In this document: in pieces, positions 32,265 through 41,117 of the stretch | Layout of the letters: each line of letters begins with the position of its first letter | How positions within the stretch are numbered: the stretch's first letter is position 1 | Source of the DNA: Salipiger sp. CCB-MM3 | GTDB lineage: Bacteria; Pseudomonadota; Alphaproteobacteria; Rhodobacterales; Rhodobacteraceae | DNA: 64,000 bases | Direction: 5' to 3' | NCBI RefSeq assembly: GCF_001687105.1 | Contig: NZ_CP014595.1 | Span: forward strand, 2,617,001-2,681,000 | Made by a program: the position numbers and the translations under genes | The notes under the pieces: model-generated | Told to the model about the DNA's origin: nothing | What the model saw: the letters and a program-made list of their open reading frames with translations, nothing else | Databases searched by the model: none

Positions 32265-32345
32265 TTGAGCGATTGCTCAAATTCATGCGGAAGGCTTAGC
32301 TTTACCTGAGCGATCACTCAAGATATATTTTGAGCAATCACTCAA
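32265..32345. promoter_or_regulatory. three 16-bp TetR operators in the ahpD-like/tetR promoter region
   Basis: TTGAGCGATTGCTCAA (32265-32280), CTGAGCGATCACTCAA (32306-32321) and TTGAGCAATCACTCAA (32330-32345) share the palindromic consensus TTGAGYRATYRCTCAA. The first is next to the AhpD-like start and the other two cover the tetR promoter. They are the expected sites for the divergently encoded TetR repressor, controlling both genes. Confidence 0.88.
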
Positions 32346-32372
32346 GTGAGCGGAAAGGAGCGCGCCCGCGCA

Positions 32373-32969
32373 ATGGCAAGACAGGCACGGCATGACCGGC
32401 AAGAGGTGCTGGAGAAGGCGCTCGCGCTGTTCTGGGCAAAGGGGTATCACGCCACCTCCCTGAAGGATCTCGAAGCGGCGCTCGACATGCGACCGGGCTC
32501 GATCTACGCGGCTTTCGGGTCGAAAGAGGCGCTCTTTGCCGAGGCCTTGCGGCTGTATGCGCAAAGCTCGAAGGCGCAGTTTCAGGACATGATGGCGCGC
32601 GGCCCGACGCCGCTTGCCGCGCTGGCGGGGCATGTGCGCAGCCTCGGCTGTCCCGAGGCGCGGCAGGCTCCGTCGCGCGCTTGCATGCTGGTCAAAACGC
32701 TGCTGGAAACGCCCGACGATGATCCGGGGCTGCGGGCCGAGACCGAGGAACTGATGCGCCGCATGGAGGCAGCTTTCGCCGAGGTTTACCGTGATGCGCA
32801 GCGGGTGGGGCAACTGCCCGCCGGGGCCGATCCCGAGCGGCTGGCGAGCCGCCTGCAGGCCGAGATTTTTGGCCTGCGTGCCTATGCGCAGCGCACCGAC
32901 TCGCAGGCGCGTGTGGCGCAGCTGGCCGAGGACATCGCCGGAGATATCGAGGCGTTGGCAACGGGCTGA
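32373..32969 (+). CDS. TetR-family repressor
   Basis: A 198-residue regulator. The N-terminal HTH is VLEKALALFWAKGYHATSLKDLEAALDMRPGSIYAAFGSKEALFAEAL, a standard TetR domain; the LDMRPGSIYAAFGSK recognition helix resembles the AcrR subgroup associated with TGAGTGATTACTCA-like sites, matching the three operators just upstream. The C-terminal ligand domain has SRACMLVKTLLETPDDDPGL. The ATG at 32373 is preferred over a GTG at 32346 that overlaps the last operator. The ligand is unknown, perhaps an electrophile or oxidant given the AhpD-like partner. Confidence 0.9.
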   Translation: MARQARHDRQEVLEKALALFWAKGYHATSLKDLEAALDMRPGSIYAAFGSKEALFAEALRLYAQSSKAQFQDMMARGPTPLAALAGHVRSLGCPEARQAPSRACMLVKTLLETPDDDPGLRAETEELMRRMEAAFAEVYRDAQRVGQLPAGADPERLASRLQAEIFGLRAYAQRTDSQARVAQLAEDIAGDIEALATG

Positions 32970-33090
32970 ACAATCGGGCAAAATGGCGGCGCCATCGGCG
33001 AAGCCTCGCCCATCTTGACGCTGGGTAATTGCTGCCGCGCAGAAAAGTGCCAAATAAGCGGTCAAAGACATGCAGTTTCCGGAGCCTCCT

Positions 33091-34704
33091 ATGTCCGATG
33101 ACACTCTTGATCGCCGCGCTTTCCTCGCATCCGCCCTCGGTGCAGGGGCCTTTTGCCTCCTGCCGGAACTGGCCCGCGCACAGGGCGGCGCCATCGCATC
33201 GGGCATCCCGCTGGGGCCGCCCGAGAGCTTCAGCTTCGAGCGGCTGAAGGAACTGGCGGGCAATCTGGCGAAAGAGAATTTCACCCCGATGGCAGTGCCC
33301 GACCGCGAGATCCTGCAGCAGATCGACTATGACGCCCACGGCGCGATCAGCTTCCGCAAGGAAAAGGCGCTTTGGGCCGATCAGGGCAACGCGCAGCCGG
33401 TGCGCTTCTTCTTTCCGGGCCGCTATTTCCCCGAGCCGGTGCATGTGTATGCGCTTGAAAACGGCACCGCGCGCGAGGTGCCATTCTCGCGCGATCTCTT
33501 CGACATTCCCGTCGGCAACCCGGCCAACCGGCTGGAAAAGACCGAAGGTTTTGCCGGTTTCGCGGTGCAGGATCCCAAAGAGCGGCTCGATTGGATGGCC
33601 TTTCTCGGCGCGTCCTACTGGCGCACGGCGGGCTATTCGGGGCAGTTCGGCCTGTCGGTGCGCGGGCTGGCCATGGATACGGCGATCCCCGATGGCCCCG
33701 AAGAATTCCCGCGCTTCACCCGCTTCTGGCTGGAGCAGGGCGAGGGCGGCGCGCTGACCACCTATGCGCTGCTTGAAAGCCCGCGCGCCACCGGCGCCTA
33801 TCGCATCGCCTCGCGCCGCGACAACGGGGTAATCCAAGACGTCTCTGCCGAGGTTTTCCTGCGCGGCGATGTAGAGCGGCTGGGGCTGGCGCCGCTGACC
33901 TCGATGTATTGGTATGGCAAGCCTGACCGCCATATCGCCGCCGACTGGCGCCCCGAGGTACATGACAGCGACGGGCTGGAGATTCATTTGGGCAATGGCG
34001 AGCGTATTTGGCGCCCCTTGGGCAACCCGCCGCGGGTGATGGCCAACAGCTTTGGTACCACCGATCCCGCGGGCTTTGGCCTGATGCAGCGCGAGCGGGA
34101 GTTCGAGCAATATCAGGATGATGGCGTGTTCTACGAGCGCCGCGCCTCGGCATGGGTGGCGCCCAAGGCCGGATGGGGCGAGGGCGCGGTGACGCTCATT
34201 GAGTTGCCCACCGACGACGAGATCCACGACAATATCGTCGCCTTCTGGACCCCCTCCGAGGCGGCGGTGGCGGGCGGCTCGTTCAGCTTCGAGTACCAGC
34301 TGACATGGCTCGAGGATTGCCCGGTGCCGCCGCGCAGCGCGCGCTTCCGCGCCGTGCGGATCGGTCGCGGCGGCATTCCCGGCCAGCCGCGTCCGGCGGA
34401 CACGGTCAAGATCGTCTGCGATTTCGAGCCCATGGGCATGGAGGGGATTGAGCGCGGCCCCGAAACCCTGCCGGTGGTCAGTGCCTCGCGCGGCGAGATC
34501 TCGGGCGAGGCGGCCTATCAGGTGGTCGATGCCGAGAACTGGCGCGCGATGTTCGACCTCGATTTCTCGGCGCTGGAAGAGGGCGACGACGAGCCCATCG
34601 ACATGCGGGTCTATGTGGCGCATGAGGGCGAGGCGAAGACCGAGACGATGATCATGCAACTCTTCCCCAGCCAGTTGCGCGCGCTTCTCGCTGCAACCGG
34701 CTGA
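33091..34704 (+). CDS. glucan biosynthesis protein OpgG/OpgD family, Tat-exported
   Basis: A 537-residue periplasmic protein needed for osmoregulated periplasmic glucan synthesis. The Tat signal is LDRRAFLASALGAGAFCLL with an AxA cleavage site at ARA. The mature part has the MdoG fold: an N-terminal beta-sandwich (FSFERLKELAGNLAKENFTP, IDYDAHGAISFRKEKALW) and a C-terminal domain (FWTPSEAAVAGGSFSFEYQLTW). The Tat signal is characteristic of OpgD; whether it is functionally OpgG or OpgD cannot be told. opgH is not adjacent. The ATG at 33091 follows GGAGCCTCCT. Confidence 0.9.
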   Translation: MSDDTLDRRAFLASALGAGAFCLLPELARAQGGAIASGIPLGPPESFSFERLKELAGNLAKENFTPMAVPDREILQQIDYDAHGAISFRKEKALWADQGNAQPVRFFFPGRYFPEPVHVYALENGTAREVPFSRDLFDIPVGNPANRLEKTEGFAGFAVQDPKERLDWMAFLGASYWRTAGYSGQFGLSVRGLAMDTAIPDGPEEFPRFTRFWLEQGEGGALTTYALLESPRATGAYRIASRRDNGVIQDVSAEVFLRGDVERLGLAPLTSMYWYGKPDRHIAADWRPEVHDSDGLEIHLGNGERIWRPLGNPPRVMANSFGTTDPAGFGLMQREREFEQYQDDGVFYERRASAWVAPKAGWGEGAVTLIELPTDDEIHDNIVAFWTPSEAAVAGGSFSFEYQLTWLEDCPVPPRSARFRAVRIGRGGIPGQPRPADTVKIVCDFEPMGMEGIERGPETLPVVSASRGEISGEAAYQVVDAENWRAMFDLDFSALEEGDDEPIDMRVYVAHEGEAKTETMIMQLFPSQLRALLAATG

Positions 34705-34761
34705 GGCGAGCTTGCGATGCGCCTGACCCGCGCTAGGTGACTGCGTAAGGAGGGCGAAGCG

Positions 34762-35643
34762 ATGGATGCGTTTTGGATCACCGCGCAGGGCTCTGGCAGC
34801 GAGGGCGTGCCGGAGCGCGTGTTTCCTTACTGGAGCTTCACCAAGACCGTTCTGGCGATCTGCGCCCTGAGGCTGGCCGAGGATGGCGAGCTCGATCTCG
34901 ACGCGCAAGTCAGCGACGCGCCCTGTACCCTGCGGCAGCTTCTGGATCACAGCGGCGGGCTGCCCGATTACGGCCCGCTGCCCGCCTACCGCCACGCGGT
35001 CGCGGCGGACGAAGAACCTTGGCCGACCGAGACGCTGTTTCGCCGCACCATGGCGCAGGGCGTGCGCTTCGCGCCGGGGCAGGGCTGGGCCTATTCCAAC
35101 CTCGGCTACATGCTGGCCCGGCAGCACATCGAGACGGTTTCGGGGCAGCGGTTCGGGGCGCTCATCCGAGACATGATTGCCGCGCCGCTCGGGTTGCGGG
35201 GCTGCAGGCTGGCCGAAAGCCGCGAGGATTTTGCGCAGGTGCATTGGCCCGCCGCGCGGCGCTATCATCCGGGCTGGGTCTACCACGGTTGCCTCATCGG
35301 GACCGCCGAGGATGCCGCGCTGATCCTGCATGCGCTGTTCGACGGGCGGCTTGTGTCAGCGCATAGCCTGACGCAGATGCTCGACCGGCACGAGCTTGGC
35401 GGTGCGCTGGAGGGGCGACCATGGACGCTTTGCGGCTATGGCCTTGGGCTGATGACCGGAGAGGTGGGCGCGGCAGGGCGCGCTTCGGGGCATTCGGGGG
35501 CCGGACCGTTCAGCGTCAACGCCGTGTATCACTTCCCCGATCTGCCGCGCCCCGTCACCGTGGCGAGCTTCACCGATGGCCATGAAGAGGGCGTTGCCGA
35601 GTTTGACGCGCTGCGCATCGCGCTGCGCGAGGGCGGGGCCTGA
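34762..35643 (+). CDS. serine hydrolase, class C beta-lactamase/penicillin-binding fold
   Basis: A 293-residue protein of the beta-lactamase/transpeptidase-like superfamily. Motif 1 is S-F-T-K (YWSFTKTVLAI, about residues 25-28), motif 2 is Y-S-N (WAYSNLGYMLA) and motif 3 is H-S-G (GHSGAGPFSVNAVY). No signal peptide is visible, so it may be cytoplasmic, more like esterases or D-amino peptidases of this family than a true beta-lactamase. The ATG at 34762 follows AAGGAGGGCGAAGCG. It lies 57 bases after opgG and is likely co-transcribed. Confidence 0.85.
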   Translation: MDAFWITAQGSGSEGVPERVFPYWSFTKTVLAICALRLAEDGELDLDAQVSDAPCTLRQLLDHSGGLPDYGPLPAYRHAVAADEEPWPTETLFRRTMAQGVRFAPGQGWAYSNLGYMLARQHIETVSGQRFGALIRDMIAAPLGLRGCRLAESREDFAQVHWPAARRYHPGWVYHGCLIGTAEDAALILHALFDGRLVSAHSLTQMLDRHELGGALEGRPWTLCGYGLGLMTGEVGAAGRASGHSGAGPFSVNAVYHFPDLPRPVTVASFTDGHEEGVAEFDALRIALREGGA

Positions 35644-35666
35644 AAGGCTCAAGGAGCGCACCAAAG

Positions 35667-35697
35667 AAAAAGGCCGCCCGATCGGGCGGCCCTTCTT
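35667..35697. terminator. bidirectional terminator between the serine hydrolase and gatB
   Basis: A perfect 20-base palindrome, GGCCGCCCGATCGGGCGGCC (35672-35691), flanked by AAAAA on the left and CTTCTTGT on the right, between convergent genes. Confidence 0.85.
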
Positions 35698-35716
35698 GTC
35701 TCGAAGAGCGGGTCTG

Positions 35717-37231
35717 TCAGAGGCCCAGCTTCGCGGCGACGATCTCGTTCACCGCCTTGGGGTTGGCCTTGCCGCCGGTGGATTTCATCACCTGACCAAC
35801 GAACCAGCCCGCGAGCTTGGGGTTCTGCTTGGCCTTTTCGACCTGCGCCGGGTTGGCCGCGATCACCTCGTCCACCGCGGTCTCGATCGCGCCGGTGTCG
35901 GTGACCTGCTTGAGGCCCTTTGCCTCGACGATCTGCGCCGGGTCGCCGCCTTCGGTGTAGAGGATCTCGAAGACGTCCTTGCCGATCTTGCCCGAGATGT
36001 CGCCCTTTTTGATCAGCGCGATGATCCCCGCAAGCTGCGCCGGCGAGACCGGGCTCTCGGTGATGTCATGGCCCTCTTTCTTGAGGCGGCCAAACAGCTC
36101 GTTGATCACCCAGTTGGCGGCCAGCTTGCCGTCGTTGCAGGCGGTGACCACCTCTTCGAAATAGGCCGAGTTCACCACTTCCGCGGTCAGCACGCCCGCG
36201 TCGTATTCCGACAGGCCGAAGTCCTTGACGAAACGAGCCTTCTTTTCGTCGGGCAGTTCCGGCAGCGAGGCGGCGATATCGTCCACCCAGCCCTGCTCGA
36301 TCTCGAGCGGCAGCAGGTCGGGGTCGGGGAAGTAGCGGTAGTCATGCGCCTCTTCCTTCGAGCGCATCGAACGGGTCTCGCCCTTGTCCGGATCGTAAAG
36401 ACGGGTCTCCTGATCCACCGAGCCGCCGTTTTCGAGGATCGCGATCTGGCGCTTCGCCTCGTAGTCGATGGCCTGCTGGATAAAGCGCATGGAGTTCATG
36501 TTCTTGATTTCGCAGCGCGTGCCGAGGTGGCTGAAGTCCTGCGTCTCCTGATACTTCTCGTACTGGCCGGGACGGCAGACCGAGACGTTCACGTCAGCGC
36601 GCAGGTTGCCGTTTTGCATGTTGCCGTCGCAGGTGCCGAGGTAGCGCAGGATCTGGCGCAGCTTCACCACATAGGCCGCCGCTTCCTCGGGGCCGCGGAT
36701 GTCGGGGCGGCTGACGATCTCCATCAGCGCCACGCCGGTGCGGTTGAGGTCGACGAAGGACATCGACGGGTCCATGTCGTGGATCGACTTGCCCGCGTCC
36801 TGCTCGACATGGATGCGCTCGATGCGCACCTTGCGGGCGATGCCCGGCTCCATGTCGACGATGACTTCGCCTTCGCCCACCAGCGGGTGGTAGAGCTGCG
36901 AAATCTGATAGCCCTGCGGCAGGTCGGGGTAGAAGTAGTTCTTGCGGTCGAAGGCGGATTTCAGGTTGATCTCGGCCTTCAGACCCAGCCCGGTGCGCAC
37001 GGCCTGCTCGATGCAATACTCGTTGATCACCGGCAGCATGCCGGGCATCGCCGCGTCCACGAAGGCCACGTTCGAGTTCGGCTCGGCACCGAATTGGGTG
37101 GAGGCGCCGGAGAACAGCTTTGCCTCGGTGGAAATCTGGGCGTGAATCTCCATCCCGATCACCAGCTCCCAATCGTATTTGGCGCCGGCAATGACCTTGG
37201 GTTTGGGGGGCTCGAAGCTCAGGTCAAGCAT
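35717..37231 (-). CDS. gatB: Asp/Glu-tRNA amidotransferase subunit B
   Basis: A 504-residue subunit of GatCAB, which amidates Glu-tRNA(Gln) and Asp-tRNA(Asn). Signatures are [21 protein letters not shown], the [26 protein letters not shown] block, [21 protein letters not shown] and [21 protein letters not shown]. The C-terminal helical domain ([19 protein letters not shown]) binds the tRNA acceptor. The start codon overlaps the end of the upstream gene on the same strand by 13 bases, so translation is coupled. gatC and gatA are not in the window. Confidence 0.96.
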   Translation of the reverse strand: MLDLSFEPPKPKVIAGAKYDWELVIGMEIHAQISTEAKLFSGASTQFGAEPNSNVAFVDAAMPGMLPVINEYCIEQAVRTGLGLKAEINLKSAFDRKNYFYPDLPQGYQISQLYHPLVGEGEVIVDMEPGIARKVRIERIHVEQDAGKSIHDMDPSMSFVDLNRTGVALMEIVSRPDIRGPEEAAAYVVKLRQILRYLGTCDGNMQNGNLRADVNVSVCRPGQYEKYQETQDFSHLGTRCEIKNMNSMRFIQQAIDYEAKRQIAILENGGSVDQETRLYDPDKGETRSMRSKEEAHDYRYFPDPDLLPLEIEQGWVDDIAASLPELPDEKKARFVKDFGLSEYDAGVLTAEVVNSAYFEEVVTACNDGKLAANWVINELFGRLKKEGHDITESPVSPAQLAGIIALIKKGDISGKIGKDVFEILYTEGGDPAQIVEAKGLKQVTDTGAIETAVDEVIAANPAQVEKAKQNPKLAGWFVGQVMKSTGGKANPKAVNEIVAAKLGL

Positions 37232-38571
37232 GGGGGGTCCTCGTCTCTCAGGTTGCGACGGGGATACGCCAGAGCGGGACAGGGGGCAAGGGTGCAGGCG
37301 CCGCCCGGTGCGGGCTGCAGGTGGATGCCGGTTTCGGTGAAGATCACGCTGCGCCCGCGCGCCACCTCATCGGCGAAATATTCGGCCAAAGCCGAACGGG
37401 CGCGGCTGGTGCCAAGCCGTAGGGCGGCGGCCGGATCGGCGCAGCCAGGCAGGCGGCGGGCGGCGGTCCAGATCTCGGGGTGCACTTCGCGCAGGTGGTC
37501 CTGCACGATCCAGTCGAAACAGCCGGTGATCCGGGCGCGCGCCGAGGCGGGCGGCGCGTCCCCGGAAAGCGCGAGGCCGCAGTAGGCGGCAAGCTTGTTG
37601 GCCATGTGCTGGCCCGGGCGCGCCTCGAGGATGTCGTGAAGCGCGGCGACGAAATACTCGGCCTCCACATGCGCAAAGCCCGCGGGCTGCTGTGCAAGCA
37701 CATCCCACCACATCCACGCATAAGCGCCGCTGCCCCAATGCGCGGCGGTCAGCATGGCCATGCGCCGCGCCGCCCGGTCGAGCGCGGGCCAAGAGCCGAA
37801 ACGGGCCGGAGACAGGTCGACCCCATAGGCGCGCAGATGCGCCGGGCAGTCTGGTTCGGCGGCGACGAGCGCCTCATATTCGGCGGCGAGCCGCGCCTCG
37901 GGGCAGGGCATGAGTTCGATCACGCGGCAGCGCGCCGCCGCCAGCGCCGCCGAGCCCAGCCTGCGCGGGTCATGCGGGCGCAGGGTCATGAGCGCGGCCT
38001 CTAGGTGCTCCAGCGCGGCGGCGGACCGTGCGGCATCGGGATCCGCCGTGCCCGGCGCCCCGCGGAAAAGCGCCGCGACCTCTAGCTGCGCGCTGGCGAG
38101 CAGCAGCGCGCGCCACGGCGCCTCGACCGTCGGGCCAAGGGCAGTGGCCCAGTCGCGCAGCACCTGATGCGCCGCCCCGCTGTCGCCAGAGCCGGTGGCG
38201 CGCCGGGCACAGGACATCCTGTCGGCAAAGGCCCCCTCGCAGAGCAGCCGCGCCACGGGCATGCCAGCGGGGGTGCGCTCGTGCCCGAGGTCGGCGGCGC
38301 GCAGCATCTCTGTGAGGTCGTCCCAGCGCTCCTGCCGGGCGAGGCGGCTGGCCTGCTGGCGGTAGGTGTCCCGCGCCTGCGTCTCGGGCGCGGGGCTGCG
38401 CAGGGGGAAATCAATCGCCAGCGGCGGAGTCGCGGCATTCTCCTCAGAGGCTGATTGGCCACCCGTCGTATCTGCCTCCCGCTGCGGCGCGCGCCCTGCC
38501 AAACTGCCCAGCCGTGCGAGCATCCGGGGCGGCGGGAGAGGGTGTTTGGGGCGAGAAGGATCATGGCGCAT
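37219..38571 (-). CDS. conserved hypothetical protein overlapping gatB
   Basis: A 450-residue protein of unknown function. After a disordered Pro/Arg/Ala-rich N-terminus (about 1-70) it is predicted to be alpha-helical throughout with many paired helices ([63 protein letters not shown]), resembling TPR-like solenoids. There is no signal peptide or catalytic motif that I recognise. The start at 38571 begins MRHDPSRP. The stop lies inside the gatB 5' end, which implies co-expression, but any link to tRNA amidation is speculative. Confidence 0.6.
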   Translation of the reverse strand: MRHDPSRPKHPLPPPRMLARLGSLAGRAPQREADTTGGQSASEENAATPPLAIDFPLRSPAPETQARDTYRQQASRLARQERWDDLTEMLRAADLGHERTPAGMPVARLLCEGAFADRMSCARRATGSGDSGAAHQVLRDWATALGPTVEAPWRALLLASAQLEVAALFRGAPGTADPDAARSAAALEHLEAALMTLRPHDPRRLGSAALAAARCRVIELMPCPEARLAAEYEALVAAEPDCPAHLRAYGVDLSPARFGSWPALDRAARRMAMLTAAHWGSGAYAWMWWDVLAQQPAGFAHVEAEYFVAALHDILEARPGQHMANKLAAYCGLALSGDAPPASARARITGCFDWIVQDHLREVHPEIWTAARRLPGCADPAAALRLGTSRARSALAEYFADEVARGRSVIFTETGIHLQPAPGGACTLAPCPALAYPRRNLRDEDPPCLT

Positions 38572-38755
38572 GACCCAAAAACTGCCGAGGGATTCGGGCG
38601 GAACGGCGGCGGACCTCCGCTGACGCAATGGCGAATTGTTCGAAATTTAAGGAGTGTTGCGGGGCCGCTGTAGACAAGAATCCTTCGGAGATTCAACCAT
38701 TTCCCGGCGCGATCGGCGATCCGCCGCCCATAGTTGGCGCAAAGGGTTGTCGGAA

Positions 38756-39670
38756 ATGTCCGGGATGGGCAAGTTTCGCCTCATGCTGAACCGTTTCATT
38801 CCAGCCCTTGCGGCGCTCATGATTGTGCCATCGATCGGATCGGTGGCGCAGGCCAACACGGGCCCTTCGTCCGTCGCTCAGGCCGCGCTCGCGGTCGCGG
38901 CGCCCACGATGCCCCGGGTCTCGCCCCATGCGATGCCCGACGCTCCGGAATCGCTGCAGGCGGTGTCTGTGTCGCGGCGCCCGCTGGCGCGTCGCGTGGC
39001 CATCCCGAAGGCCCGCTGGGGAACCTCCGGCGGGCGCAGCACCTGGTCGCTGGCGGTGCTTTCGTCGCTGCGCGGCCCGGCCAATGCGCTTCCCGACGTG
39101 GTGCCCGCGGATATCGACACGTGGTGCCCGGCCTATGAAAGCGGCTCGCGCGAGCAGCGCGAGGCATTCTGGCTGGGTCTCGTCTCGTCGCTGGTCAAGC
39201 ACGAGAGCACCTTCCGTCCCACCGCAGTTGGCGGCGGCGGCAAGTGGATCGGCCTGATGCAAATCCTGCCGTCGACCGCGCGCCTCTATGGCTGTCAGGC
39301 CACCAATGTCGAGGCGCTGAAGAACCCGCGGGCCAACCTCGCGTGCGGGTTGCGCATCATGGCGCGCACCGTGGCGCGAGACGGCGTGGTCAGCCAGAAC
39401 ATGCGCGGCGTGGCCGCCGACTGGGGTCCGTTCCACTCGCGCAAGAAGCGCGAGGACATGATCGCATGGACCCGCGCACAATCCTATTGCACCGGCATGG
39501 GCCGCTCGCTGCGTCCGGTCGAGCGTCCGGTCAGCCTGCTGCCCGGCATCATGGCGTCGAACGAGCCGGGTCCGGCCACCAGCCCGCTGGAGCATTCGCG
39601 CTCGCTCGATGCAAGCTATGCACATGCGTTCTTCTCGACGCAGGGCCGCCTGCTGGAAGACGACAAGTGA
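38756..39670 (+). CDS. lytic transglycosylase, SLT domain
   Basis: A 304-residue exported muramidase-like enzyme that cleaves peptidoglycan with formation of 1,6-anhydromuramyl ends. A signal peptide (RFIPALAALMIVPSIGSVAQA) precedes a Ser/Ala/Pro-rich linker. The SLT domain has the catalytic glutamate in SLVKHESTFRPTA, followed by GLMQILPSTARLYG and NPRANLACGLRIMAR. The C-terminal 70 residues are unstructured. The ATG at 38756 gives a slightly long n-region; nearby ATGs at 38765 and 38783 are alternatives. A terminator follows. Confidence 0.88.
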   Translation: MSGMGKFRLMLNRFIPALAALMIVPSIGSVAQANTGPSSVAQAALAVAAPTMPRVSPHAMPDAPESLQAVSVSRRPLARRVAIPKARWGTSGGRSTWSLAVLSSLRGPANALPDVVPADIDTWCPAYESGSREQREAFWLGLVSSLVKHESTFRPTAVGGGGKWIGLMQILPSTARLYGCQATNVEALKNPRANLACGLRIMARTVARDGVVSQNMRGVAADWGPFHSRKKREDMIAWTRAQSYCTGMGRSLRPVERPVSLLPGIMASNEPGPATSPLEHSRSLDASYAHAFFSTQGRLLEDDK

Positions 39671-39694
39671 TCTGCTGAAGATCGTTTCAGAGTA

Positions 39695-39730
39695 AAAACG
39701 GGCGGAGCCAGAAATGGTTCCGCCCGTTTT
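39695..39730 (+). terminator. intrinsic terminator after the lytic transglycosylase
   Basis: AAAACGGGCGGA (39695-39706) pairs with TCCGCCCGTTTT (39719-39730), with a 12-base intervening segment and a closing T run. Confidence 0.92.
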
Positions 39731-39854
39731 ACATTTGCAGCCCACCGCACTGTTGAGGTGCAGCTGGGCTTGACCGCGCGCAACGGGCGCACGCCACTGA
39801 GCGGGTATCCTTCTTCGGACCAGTCTAAGCGACAGGGCAAGAGGAGGAGACCCC

Positions 39855-40301
39855 ATGTGCAACTTCATACGCAACGCGTTCGTGATGGCGGGCGCGGCAT
39901 TTGCCAGCCTGACGATGGCTGCCGGTCCGGGGCAGAGCGCGGGCATGAGCCTTGGTGAGTTCGAATATATGAACAGCTGCGCCGCCTGCCATGGCGCCAA
40001 AGGCCAAGGTGACGGCCCGATTGCCAAATTTCTCGAGACGCAGACCTTGCCCGTTCTGACAACGCTGCAGCAGAACAATGGCGGCGTCTTCCCGGTGCAG
40101 CAGATCTACCAGATCATAGAGGGCAGCGAGGATGTGAGCGTCCACGGTGCGCGCGACATGCCGGTCTGGGGGCAGCGGTACCGGGCACGGGTGAACGACT
40201 CGGGCGAAGATTTCGATTTCGGTCCCGCCGAGACGGAGGCCTACGTTCGGACCCGCATCCTTGCGCTGATCGAGTATCTCTCGACCATGCAAGAGGAGTG
40301 A
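39855..40301 (+). CDS. secreted c-type cytochrome
   Basis: A 148-residue protein with a signal peptide (FVMAGAAFASLTMAAG) and one haem-binding motif, CAACH (SCAACHGAKGQGDGP, about residues 42-46). The distal methionine is probably in ARDMPVWG. This is a small class I cytochrome c acting in the periplasm, presumably an electron shuttle. The partner oxidase or dehydrogenase is not adjacent. The ATG at 39855 follows GAGGAGGAGACCCC. Confidence 0.9.
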   Translation: MCNFIRNAFVMAGAAFASLTMAAGPGQSAGMSLGEFEYMNSCAACHGAKGQGDGPIAKFLETQTLPVLTTLQQNNGGVFPVQQIYQIIEGSEDVSVHGARDMPVWGQRYRARVNDSGEDFDFGPAETEAYVRTRILALIEYLSTMQEE

Positions 40302-40376
40302 GGGGCGGGCGCTCGGCTGAGAGCGTGGCAACGCGTTACCGGCGGCAGAGCCCGCCGCCGGTGGTGTCTGAAGCGC

Positions 40377-41117
40377 TCAGCGCCCGCCGCCCACGTCGAG
40401 GATGCTGCGCGTGACATAGCCCGCGCGGTCCGACAGCAGCCACAGGATGCTCTCTGCGACTTCCGTGGCGGTGCCGGCGCGACCCAGCGGCGGGGTATGG
40501 CCGATGCGCGCAAGCCGGTCGGGCTCGCCGCCCTTGGCGTGGATGTCGGTCTCGATCAGGCCCGGACGCACGGCGTTCACCCGGATGCCCTCGGGGGCCA
40601 GCTCATCCGCCAGCCCCAGCGTGAACGTGTCGATGGCGCCCTTGCTGGCGGCATAGTCCATATATTGCCGCGCAGACCCCAGACGCGCGGCCACCGAGCT
40701 GACGTTGACGACGCCGCCGCCCGCGTGGGCGCGCATGTAGGCCACCGCCTGCCGCGCTACCTCGAAGGCCCCAAAGACATTCACCTCGAAGACCCGGCGT
40801 ACCCGGTCCGGTGTCAGATCGGCGAGCGCCCCGGTGGGCGCGACGATCCCGGCGTTGTTGACCAGATCGAGCGGCCCAGGCGTCAGCGCGGTCAACTCGG
40901 CGAACAGCTTCGCCACCTGCGCAGGGTCCGAGACATCGGCGCCGACCACATGCGCCTCTGCACCTTGCGCGCGCACCTCCTCGGCGACGCGCTCGGCACC
41001 GGCCTTGTCGCGCCCATAGTGCACCACGACGCGCTCCCAGCCGCGGGCGGGAGCGAGGCGGCAGCAGGCCGCCCCGATGCCGGCGCTGCCGCCGGTGACC
41101 AGCAGCAGGCGGCTCAT
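40377..41117 (-). CDS. short-chain dehydrogenase/reductase
   Basis: A 246-residue classical SDR. The NAD(P) site is TGGSAGIGAACC (TGxxxGxG), followed by NNAG (LVNNAGIV), the catalytic serine in VNVSSVAARLG, and YxxxK in YMDYAASKGA. The RPG motif is VRPGLIETDI. R-D at the end of strand 2 (HYGRDKAGAE) favours NADPH. The substrate is unknown. The start codon overlaps pepN's stop by four bases, so it is the downstream partner of pepN. Confidence 0.88.
   Translation of the reverse strand: MSRLLLVTGGSAGIGAACCRLAPARGWERVVVHYGRDKAGAERVAEEVRAQGAEAHVVGADVSDPAQVAKLFAELTALTPGPLDLVNNAGIVAPTGALADLTPDRVRRVFEVNVFGAFEVARQAVAYMRAHAGGGVVNVSSVAARLGSARQYMDYAASKGAIDTFTLGLADELAPEGIRVNAVRPGLIETDIHAKGGEPDRLARIGHTPPLGRAGTATEVAESILWLLSDRAGYVTRSILDVGGGR

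Noticed and set aside
34762..35643. Antibiotic-resistance beta-lactamase
   Set aside because: The SxxK, YSN and HSG motifs fit the wider superfamily, but there is no signal peptide and these proteins are often esterases or peptidases, so resistance is not claimed.
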